DNA of 64,000 nucleotides, from contig JAOTOM010003946.1 in NCBI GenBank assembly GCA_034440615.1, positions 124,001-188,000 of the forward strand. The letters are read 5' to 3'. The DNA is from Ashinkailepas kermadecensis (taxonomy: Eukaryota > Arthropoda > Thecostraca > Neolepadidae). Both the position numbers and the translations under genes were made by a program. The notes under the pieces were generated by a model. The model saw only the letters and a list, made by a program, of their open reading frames with translations, searched no databases and was not told where the DNA came from. Below, piece after piece: positions 12,720-22,600 of this stretch. Positions within the stretch are counted from its first letter, which is position 1, and each line of letters starts with the position of its first letter.

Positions 12720-13160
12720 TAATACCCACATTTTGCCCACAAGAAAGAAACAAAGGGGTTAGAATAAGCTTTTGTGTTAAAAAGGTCAGGCTAGGTTAGG
12801 CAAGGTTAAGGTTACATTAGGTTAGGCTATGTCATGTCACATGTTTTACAACTGATTTTGAACATTACTTTTTATGCTATTTTGCCCAACTCCAGCCACT
12901 TTTGGGTTTTATTCTGCCTCCCAACTGAAAAGCATGCATTTGCAAGGAAATAACTGGTTGCATCATGCTGATGCTAATGACATTCATAAGCACTACATTG
13001 GAAAAAAGAAATTCAAAGAATTGAAAAATTATCTTAAACTGCAAATTTATGATGAAAGTTACCCCTTTCCATGGCTTTATCAATTACTTCACTATTCTTA
13101 GTTCCTGCACATCACATGTGCTCACTAGCTCCATCCTCTATTGCCACATCCTGACAGGAG
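12720..13160. repeat. TTAGG-type foldback fragment
   Basis: AGGCTAGGTTAGGCAAGG, CCCAACTCCAGCCACTTTT and AAAGCATGCATTTGCA match the family; it stops near 13060. Confidence 0.5.
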
Positions 13161-13825
13161 GGTCTATAATGCCCACAATTTTTTACTGATTGACAATCTC
13201 AGTAATTACAAAGTGGATGTTGATGAAAGGTGCAGTAATAGATGTCTTAATTCATAATGTGGTTTGACCTACAACTGTAATGAATATTTTCCTTCAAATG
13301 TCTTAAAATTTCCCCCAAACTGCACATGAAACTCTGTAATCCCAACAATAGAAAATGCCTGATGGATTATCTCAGTAACTACTGCACATATTTTCATGAA
13401 AATGGCTCTAAAATAAACTTCCAACATCAATTTTGGGTTATTTGAGTCATTTCCATCCAATATAAATAGGTAGAATGCCACAAAGTGAGGGATTTAAATT
13501 TGAGATGTGCACAATGGGACGATTTATGAAATTAAGTTACATAACTATGCCAAACAATGATTGGTATATTATATATGTTGATCTAGGTAAATGTGATTTG
13601 TGTTATTTTTTTAATACAGGGCATTTTAACGTAAAAATGACGATGTGACCACTCATTTTCTCTGCAAATAATTACCTTTCAGTTGGCAAACAAATACACA
13701 ATCATAATCTTCACTCTGCAAATATAGCACATCTCATATAATTATCAGTACCTGGTGTTACAGACGTGGTACAGAAGAAATTCAGCACTGCACTCAATTT
13801 AATACTCTTTGACATAGAAAACCTT

Positions 13826-13992
13826 GGGGACGAGTGGTCTAGGGGTAAGATGCTCGTCTCACAATCGAAAGGTTGTGGGTTCGAGTCTCACTTGTCGCTA
13901 CTCTTCGCCCGCGACCAATCGGCGTGAGAGATTGGCGACGCTACATGACTCTACGGTCGACGTGTCGTAAAACCAATAACCAACCAACAACA
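13826..13992 (+). mobile_element. SINE-1 copy 3, full length
   Basis: Flanked by ACATAGAAAACCTT (13812-13825, 13993-14006). It interrupts the left arm of the 13161 palindrome; the right arm has no insert at the corresponding position near 14570. Confidence 0.93.
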
Positions 13993-15406
13993 ACATAGAA
14001 AACCTTGTTTCTGCCTTAATTCAACATTTATTTCCTACAATGAATACTTGCAACCTGACATGTCCACAGCCAAGGCCGGAAGGTCCTTGTGATGCTGTAT
14101 TATTTTATTTTCATATATTTGATGTCATGGCCCAAAAAATTGTTTCAGATGATTCTGGTTTTCTGGTTAGGTTAGCTTAGGTTAGATTACATTATGATAT
14201 AATATATTTTATATATTATGCTACAACATCTTAGGTTAGGTTAGGTTAGGTTATTTTATTTTTTAAATATTATTTATCGATTAAGGTCATTTTTTAACTC
14301 TTGACCGTAAGCAGAACATGGCAGTGTTCTCCAGTATATGCAGTAACAATATGCAGTGTAAGAATATTATACCATAATATAATCTAACCTAACCTAACCT
14401 AACCTAGCCAGAAAACCAGAATCATCCGAAACAATTTTTTCGGCCATGACATCAAATATATGAAAAATAAAATAATACAGCATCACAAGGAACTTCCGGC
14501 CTCGGCTGAGGACACGTCAGGTTGCGAGTATTCATTCTCGGAAAGAAATGTTGAGTTAAGGCAGAAACATAAGATTTTTGATGTCAGAGTATTAAATTGA
14601 TTGCATGGAGTGTTGAATTTCTTATTTATCACGTCTGTGACACACCAGGTATGGACAATTATATGCAATGTGCTATATTTGCAGAGTGAAGATTATGATC
14701 GTGTATTTGCTTGCCAACCGAAAAGTAATCATTTGGAGAGAAAATGAATGGTCACATTGTCATTTTTCCTTAAAATACCCTGCATTAAAAAAAATCAAAT
14801 TTTACCTTGATCAATATATTTCAATTTACCCAATGATCAATGTCTTTTCACCATATTAGATCAGTTGAGGCAGTTAAGATAAAATTAACACATGAAATGT
14901 AGAAATCCACATTGAGAAATCACATCATAACAATTCAATTAGAGATGTGTTACATCACAATTCAATTAGAGATGGGTGATAGATTTGTAGGATGACTGAA
15001 ATCTTGGTTCACAGTTGTACTGACTTCTGTGTTAAGAGTATATTTCATATGTTAATTTTTCTCTTAACTGCCCCAGCTGATCTAATACTGTGAAAAGACA
15101 TTGATTAGTGTGTGTTTGGAGCAATTATGTAAATTACTTTTGTAGATTGTCCATTGGGCAAATCTTGAATTTCAATCCCTGATTTTGTGGCTTTCTACTT
15201 AATTATATCAGCTGGGAATGACTCAATGTTCCCAAAATCGATGTCCAAGTATATTTCAGAGCCATTTCCATGAATATCTGTACAATAGTTACTGAGTTTG
15301 TCCCTCAGGCATTTTCTATTGTGATTACAGCGTTTCAACTCCATTTGGGGGCGATTTAATGAGATTTGAAGGAAAATATTCAGTACAGTTGTAGGTCAAA
15401 ACCACT

Positions 15407-15860
15407 GTAATTTTCAAGTATTACCACTCACACTTTCTTTATATCAAAAAGGTATCTAAATCACCATCAGCTGATTGCCAGGGGGACGAGTGGTCTAGGG
15501 GTAAGTTGCTCGTCTCACAATCAAAAGATTGTGGGTTCAAATCTCACCTGTTGCTACTATTCGCCCGGGACCAATCGGTGTGAGATTGGCGACGCTATAT
15601 GACTCAACAGTCGACGTGTCGTAAAACCAATAACCAACCAAGCTGACTGCCAGTCAGCTGTTGGTGACATCACTCAAAGTACAAGGAAAAACTTCCAGCC
15701 AGGCACACTGAATGAATGCAGGGGATAGGTTAGGTTATCCTGCTGACACCCCTGAATGAGCCAAAATATTCTGATATCTCCCCTGGGTTCATTCAGCACA
15801 CCTGGCTGGAGGTTTTTATCCATACTTATGTAAGTGTGACGGCTAATACTTGAAGATTAC
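15407..15860. mobile_element. nested foldback element with 10-bp TSD
   Basis: Inverted ends GTAATTTTCAAGTATTA and GTAATCTTCAAGTATTA (complement of the right end) are flanked by the direct repeat CAAAACCACT at 15397-15406 and 15861-15870. A second internal inverted pair (CCAGCCAGGCACACTGAAT and its partner near 15800) adds further palindromic structure. A SINE-1 copy sits inside. The matching position of the left arm of the outer palindrome lacks this insert. Confidence 0.8.
15482..15640 (+). mobile_element. SINE-1 copy 4, full length
   Basis: Flanked by AGCTGATTGCCAG and AGCTGACTGCCAG. It lies inside the nested foldback 15407-15860. It carries several substitutions (CAAAAGATTG in the head), so it is older than most copies. 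Confidence 0.92.
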
Positions 15861-16185
15861 CAAAACCACTACATTGTAGTTTAGGGGGTGCATAGACTGC
15901 ATAGGTCATATAGCAAAACCACTGGATTAATTAAAATACATCTATTACTACACCTTTCGACATCCACTTCGTAATTACTGAGATCGTCCATCTGGCAAAA
16001 AAGTGGGCATTATAGACCATCCCAACCAGTGGGAAACTTACTTTCCGGATTGGGAGTCAGAGTGCATACCGATTTCTTCTGGAGTACATTTTCATGGACA
16101 TTATTTTTTATGCATGGAATGTATACCAGTAACCAACCAGAAAAACCTAAATCAGTACCTACGTAATATGCATAAGTAATATCAT

Positions 16186-16560
16186 TGGTAATCTTTACCT
16201 TTCGGCCAACACATACTGCCAAGGTTAGTGGTTTGTAAAGAGGTGTACAGTGGGGAACAGCGACGTCACAGGGGTTAGGGAAGTGACGTCACAGGAGTTG
16301 GGTGTCTGTAAAGATTACCACCTAACCTAGACTAAGATAATGTAGCATAATATACAAAATGTATCATAGCATAATATAATCTACCTAACCCAACCTAACC
16401 AAACCAAACCAAACCAAACCAAACCAGAAAACCAGAATCCTCCGAATCTTGACGTCGTGACGTCACTTCCCTGACTCCTGTGGCGTCACTGTTCCCCACT
16501 TACACCTCTACAAATCACTAACCTTGGCAGTATGTGTCGGCCAAAAGGTAAAGATTACCA
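16186..16560. mobile_element. 375-bp foldback MITE with TATCAT target duplication
   Basis: Ends TGGTAATCTTTACC and its complement start imperfect arms of over 100 bp, including GACGTCAC palindromes. The centre holds CCTAACC/AACC runs and ACCAGAAAACCAGAATC as in the 13161 palindrome. TATCAT occurs on both sides (16180-16185, 16561-16566). The host repeat is present without the insert and with a single TATCAT at about 16819 and 47051. Confidence 0.88.
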
Positions 16561-16659
16561 TATCATTCTCATTTTTGGTCAAATCAAATGTCGAAACATA
16601 GGAACAAAGAAGTGAACAATGGATGGCACTGCCCGGCAGTGACTCGTAATAATCAGCAC

Positions 16660-17392
16660 CAGAGTGGGAAACTTACTTTCCGGGTTGGGAGTCGGAGAGC
16701 ATACCGATTTCTTCCGGAGTACATTTTCATGGACATTATTTTTTTATGCATGGAATCTGTTTACCAGTAACTGACCGGAAAAACCTAAATCAGTACCTAC
16801 ATAATATGCATAAGTAATATCATTCTCATTTTGGGTCAAATCAAATGCCAAAACATACAAACAAAGAAGTGAACAATGGATGGCACCGCCCGGCAGTGAC
16901 CCGTAATAACCGGCACTGTTTCGTTTCTTATAACTCACAGGAGAAATGCGTCTTCCTTTCACTGTTGGTCTCAGTACAAGGCTAGCCATGTGAAGAACAA
17001 ACAAAAATACTTCACACTTCACCCTCAGCTCAGAGCGCATACCTACCTACGCGGCCAACTTCCCACGTAATACGAACGCAACTGCGCATCATCCTGCAAG
17101 TTGCTGTTGGCGCGTTGTTGTCGGCAATTCCGGTGGTTGAGATTGATGGAGTGTGAGGATGTGGTCCGGCTGCTGACTGCTACAAAAAGTGATTAGTTTG
17201 AGTGGTGACCGTAAGTGGAATAACCATCGTTTTTTTTGGGTGTCGTTCTGTTTGTTTTTATTGATATCTTTGCTCCCACATTTGTGTCGGAGTACATGTA
17301 AAGCCCATCCTATCCCAATCCAGTATGAACCCGGAGTGCAAAAATGTTTTCAGAGATAAAATCTCTTAAGAAGTGCCTTAATTCCCACCCTG
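16660..17392. mobile_element. same hAT-like family, 733-bp copy nested in another copy
   Basis: Starts CAGAGTGGGAA, ends CACCCTG and is flanked by ATCAGCAC at 16652-16659 and 17393-17400. It lacks about 320 bp present in the 46894 copy (47328-47640), so it is an internal deletion derivative. The flanks are themselves the same family, interrupted within their ATCAGCACTG segment. Confidence 0.88.
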
Positions 17393-17954
17393 ATCAGCAC
17401 TGTTTCGTTTCTCATAACTCAGAGGAGCAATGCGCTTTTCTTTCACTTTTGGTCCCAGTACAAGGCTAGCCATATGAAAAACAAACAAAAATACTTCACA
17501 CTTTACCCTCAGCTCAGAGCGCATACCTACCCACGCAGCCAATTCCCCACGTAATACAAACGCAACTCCGCTACCGCCGCCCACGCCAGAGTATATTAAA
17601 GAACGGGTACAACCAAGTTTAGTATATTCTCAGATCTAGTATATACCGTGCCTTGGTGATGTCACAGCTCGAATATGCGATATTCTACTAGAATCTGGTA
17701 GACATCTGGCAGATTATAGAATCATATAGTAGAATATTCCAAATCTAGCAGATTCCTGGCAATTTCATTTAGCAGCAGCTTCCTTTTCTGTCGAGGCACA
17801 GCGCACGACTGGCCTTGAGGGCCAGCCGGTCGTCATGGCAACGACTCTAGGCCCCGCCCTCCGGGAGTCGGTCGGCCGGTTTTGTGTAGTGTCCTCGTTT
17901 ACCGGCAAGGAAACATACTTTTTCGAGGCGATGCAAGTAAAAGCGATCCGGATG

Positions 17955-18451
17955 CAGTGTTAAAATAATGAGTTATCGTTAGGTGTGAGATGTCGAAACG
18001 AGTACAACAGGATGTCGAAATCGCCATGTAAAATAATGTTCAAAATACTTCGATCCTTAAAACCCAGTTTTGTGACATTTGCATGCATATAAATACCCGT
18101 TTTGCGTGTTTTGAGAGGTATCGAATTTTGGGTTACCGATATCAACAATAACGATGCAAATGCCTATGCTATAAACTGGTATTGTATAACATAGCACATC
18201 ATAGCTAATCCCTTTATGTAGAATTGCACTACGGGATGTTCGTCATCATAATCCCGGATTCGTGATGGTGAGCATAAACATGATGCTTATGAACAGGATA
18301 CTGTTAGAAACGTGTCATGAATACTTCACGAGAACGCACCAAGAAGCACGATGTCGATACTTCTTTGAGAAGGATATCGATTCAGTGTTCAGTAAGTGGT
18401 ATATCCCCCTATTTCATGAATTACCATATTTCACGGATCATTTATCACTAG
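17955..18451. mobile_element. copy of the CAGTGTTAAAAT MITE family
   Basis: Runs from CAGTGTTAAAATAATG through GTGTGAGATGTCGAAACG to TTTATCACTAG, parallel to the 42850 copy over its full length. The right end is one base off consensus and no target duplication is visible. Confidence 0.75.
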
Positions 18452-19488
18452 CGTATGGGTGGGGGTGGGGGGCAGCCCCATCATGGCCGCCGTCTGGATC
18501 ATGACTGTGCCCACTCAGTCAATGATCACTCCCCATTGCTTTGCCATTACCGGTAAGGAGGGGCGGAGTAGGCTGTTGCAATCGGAACTCGGCATTCCCC
18601 GGTAAGGTCGGCCACCAGTCATAATTCCTTGGACGAACTCCTGATGAGGAGCCCGAAATACTTACTCCCCATTGGCCTCTCATCGGCTCTGAGCAGGGTT
18701 TTTAAGACATCGTGGGTTCCTGAGCACCATTAGTAACAGCCTCCCACCCCCCCACCCGTCCCATATTAAGTACTAATGCATACCAAATCATTCGCAAATT
18801 TACTGTTCCTGAATATGAGCCTGTTTACCTTCCTGTGATTTCCTGCCCAGCGCAGAATATCGTCAGGAAACGTGTTGATATCTCACCAATCCTCAACCCC
18901 ATTTTTATTCAGTATCACGTTTTGTGCATAATGCGCAAGCTTCGTCTCCTTATGGATATCAACTTTGTTGACATATTTTGGACACGTTTTCAAGAAAACA
19001 TGTTCTAGAATATTCCATGTTTTGTTTCTAGAGAGTAGCCCCTGAATTTGTATGCATGGCCAAGTAATTAGTTTTTCCATAAATTGTATTTTGGCCACGA
19101 ATTTGAGCTGCATAAGAAGTCATCAAAATGTACAGTGGCAATGGGGTTATCTTTTGTCGCTTTTGTTTGTTTGTTTGTTTAATCCAGCGCGACTTCAACT
19201 GGGACACTTCCACTGTGGAGACAGATGGACCAACATTATCTATGAAACCTTTGAGTTGTATACGGTCGGTAATAGTTTTGAGGAAGGAGGTAACTCCTAA
19301 ATTATAAACAATCGGCAAACCAACGCATTTGAATCTCTTTGGATTCTACGAGCATATCCAGTTTGTCTGGCCTCGTTAGATCATCCTTTGGCGAAGTATA
19401 TGAGCCAGTGGTACTATAGGTGAGATGTCGGGTCGGTTGTACCGGTCCCTGGCCGGCTGCTGAAGCCCCGCGTCCCGACTCCCGACAG
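18452..19488. other. unassigned DNA before the first visible RPN1 exon
   Basis: 18460-18760 has G-rich runs. 19130-19180 has a TTTG microsatellite. The last 50 bp before 19489 is C-rich, as expected of an acceptor tract. No further exon of RPN1 was found. Confidence 0.4.
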
Positions 19489-19631
19489 ACGACCAGTTCG
19501 TGCTCAACATGCGTCTGGTGGACCACGTGTTTGACGACATGGTGGTGGACGAGGCGCGGGTCTCGATCATGCTGCCCGAGGGCGCCACGGACATCCAGCT
19601 GGAGACGCCGTACCCAGTCCGCCGCGAGCAG
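19489..19631 (+). CDS. RPN1: RPN1 internal exon a (lumenal)
   Basis: This 143-bp exon begins with two bases completing a codon after acceptor CCCGACAG, and ends in phase 0 at GAGCAG then GTCAGT. It encodes DQFVLNMRLVDHVFDD through PYPVRREQ in the ER-lumenal region just before the membrane. The 59-bp minisatellite of the next intron starts exactly at this donor. Confidence 0.92.
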
Positions 19632-22600
19632 GTCAGTCCTCCGTACGACTCGGCGCGAAGTGAGTTATCCACACGGTTAGGCTCGAGGAAGTGAGTCCTC
19701 CACACGGTCTGACGCAAGGTGAACCCTCTGCACCACCCGCCTCGAGGTCACTTCTCTAGACGATCCGGCGCTTGGAGGCGAGCCCTCTGCACCACCCGTC
19801 TCGAGGTCACTTCTCTAGACGGTCCGGCGCTTGGATGCGAGCCCTCTGCACCACCCGTCTCTAGGTCAGTTCTCCAGACGATCCGGCGCTTGGAGGCGAT
19901 CCCCCTGCACCGTCCAGCTCTAGAAGGTGAGTTCTCTAGACGATCCGGCGCTAGGAGGTGAGCCCCTGCACCACCCGTCTCGAGGTCACTTCTCTAGACG
20001 GTCCGGCGCTTGGAGGCGAGCCCTCTGCACCACCCGCCTCGAGGTCACTTCTCTAGACGATCCGGCGCTTGGAGGCGAGCCCTCTGCACCACCCGTCTCG
20101 AGGTCACTTCTCTAGACGGTCCGGCGCTTGGATGCGAGCCCTCTGCACCACCCGTCTCTAGGTCAGTTCTCCAGACGATCCGGCGCTAGGAGGTGAGCCC
20201 TTGCACCGTCCATCTCGAGGTCAGTTCTCCAGACGGTCCGGCGCTAGGAGGTGACTCCTTCACACGGTCGGGTTTGGGAGGTCCGGTGTGAGGAGATGAA
20301 TTCCAGACGCCGTCCAGCTGGAGGAGGTAAGACGCTGTATCCAGTCTGGCGTGTTGAGGTCACGCCGTATGTGATCCGAATTGTAGCACCTCAGGACTCT
20401 GTTTTCCTCACCCACATGAGCGGCATGTCATGACGTCTAACTTTCCAAGGACTATGTACTCTCTACCCACCTGTGAGTCACGTGGTGCATACCAGAACTT
20501 CGCGCTCGTTGCACACGTGAACGTGGCGTCATGTAGCGTGGCAGCTCCTCAGAACTTCGTGTTTCTCATGCACCCGAATATGACTTGACGCGAAAACTGC
20601 CGCAGGACTTAGTGTTTCTCATGCACCGGGGCTTCACGTAATGTGGTAGCTCCCCGGCACTCTGTGATTCTCGCGTACATGGGTTTCGCGTAATGTGGTA
20701 ACTCCCCAAGACTGATTCTCACGTACCTGGGGGGGACGAGTGGTCTAGGGGTAAGATGCTCGTCTCACAGTCGAAAGGTTGTGGGTTCGAGTCTCACCTG
20801 TGGCTACTCTTCGCCCGCGACCAATCGGCGTGAGAGATTGGCGACGCTACATGACTCAATGGTCGACGTGTCGTAAAACCAATAACCAACCAACCTCACT
20901 TATCTGGGTTTCACGAAATGCGGCAACTCTCCAGGGCTGTGATTCTCACGCACCCGGGTCTCACGTAGTATGGCAGCTCTCCAGGACTCTGATTCTCACG
21001 CTCACGTACCTGGGTCTCACGTCATGTGGCAACTCTCCAAGACTGTGATTTTCACGTATCTGGGTCCCACGTCATGTGACAACTCTCCAGGACTGTGATA
21101 CGCCATGTGGCAGCTCTCCAGGACTGTGATTCTCACGTACCTGGGTCTCACGCCATGTGACAACTCTCCAGGATTCTGTGATTCTCACGTACCTGGGTCT
21201 CACGTCATGTGGCAGCTCTCCAGGACTCTGTGATTCTCACGTACCTGGGTCTCACGTCATGTGGAAACTCTCCAGGACTCTGTGATTCTCACGTATCTGG
21301 ACGTGACGGGCCGGCCGGTGATCACCGTGAGCAAGGCCAACCTGGTGGAGAACCACATCCAGGACTTCCGCCTGAGCTACCGGTGGCCGCTCTGGCAGGC
21401 AGTGCGCGAGCCACTGATGTTGGTGGCCGCTTTCTTGCTGCTCTTCCTGCTCGTCTGCATCTACGTCCGCCTCGACTTCTCCATCACACAGGTACCGACG
21501 GTGTATTCACTCACGTGAATGTACAGCTGTGACGGTGTTGAGTTGTAGGGTAGGCCTACACTAGGATGTACGCGCACTAGCGGATCCAGGGGAAAATACG
21601 GCTATGTCCGCCCCCCTCCCCCCTTTGCCATGAAAAAGGAGCTAAGAAGTCATTTCCCACGTTGGTTGGGTTAAAAATTACTGCATAATTGTCCTATTGA
21701 AAGATGCTGGTCTGGTCACCACATAATGACGTTATTGCAACCAGGCATTGTTGTCAAGAATGACAGAAACACATGCAATTCTGCTCAGATGTCCATGAAG
21801 ATGACGCTACTGACCAACACTAGCCAACAATATTTTATTGACTTGAAGACTGCGGCAAATACGGTAGTCGCGCCTGTCCACACTAATTGCGTCTGCTCAT
21901 TAAGGGAAGATGCATGAATCTTGCGGTACTCATTTAAGCGTGCCGTCATAAGTACCCACTGTTGGTTGTCCTTGATAAAAATGAAACATGTTTTGACGAT
22001 GCATTGACAGATTCGTCATCTGCTAGCATTCCTATCATAAGCGTACTTCGACACGTGCTGAAACGTGCAACAGATAACAATATGTACATGGGGGACGAGT
22101 GGTCTGGGGGTAAGATGCTCGTCTCACAATCAAAAGGTTGTGGGTTCGAGTCTCACCTGTCGCTACTCTTCGACCGCGATCAATCGGCGTGAGAGATTGG
22201 CGACGCTACATGACTCAACGGTCGACGTGTCGTAAAACCAATAACTAACGCGCAGCTCGTGGAATGTGTAAATAATGGGGTGTGCACAGAATTCTCAAAT
22301 TCGCTCAGTTAGGTGTCGGGCTATATGACCTATGCAGTCGATGCGCCCCTAACCTACAATAACTACAGTTAGGTGTCGGTCGGCCCGATCAGGGAAGTCA
22401 CTATTTAGCTCATGATTGGCCGAACAGCCTGCCTCGCTGACCGCATTTCCCCGCCCCACACTCACGGAAGCCGTACTTGGGCTCGATTCTTGGCGTGAAG
22501 ATGCCGTCTTTCAGATATTCGATTCTACTGAATTTCCGATTTCTGGTGAAGTAATTGCTACATAGAAAATATAAAGATGCCGTGGGCGTCACAAAGCATG

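Larger units (their letters stand above)
13161..16018. mobile_element. 2.9-kb palindromic foldback element
   Basis: Termini GGTCTATAATGCCCAC and its exact complement at 16003-16018 begin two long arms. The left arm is about 13161-14205 and the right arm about 14366-16018, separated by a loop of about 160 bp. The arms match through diverged segments, for example TTCATGAAAATGGCTCT against AGAGCCATTTCCATGAA. Arm ends next to the loop carry TTAGG runs followed by CCAGAAAACCAGAATC. The left arm carries a SINE and the right arm a nested foldback. No coding capacity; no clear TSD. Confidence 0.8.
16027..17590. mobile_element. older copy of the same hAT-like family, split twice
   Basis: Starts CAGTGGGAAACTTAC, is interrupted by the 16186-16560 foldback and by the 16660-17392 copy, and resumes at 17393 with CTGTTTCGTTTCTCATAAC to about 17590. 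Its right end is lost or diverged. Confidence 0.75.

Noticed and set aside
14160..14440. Interstitial telomere or chromosome-fusion site (TTAGG runs facing each other)
   Set aside because: The head-to-head runs are the inner ends of the palindromic element arms, and the same arrangement recurs in other foldback copies.
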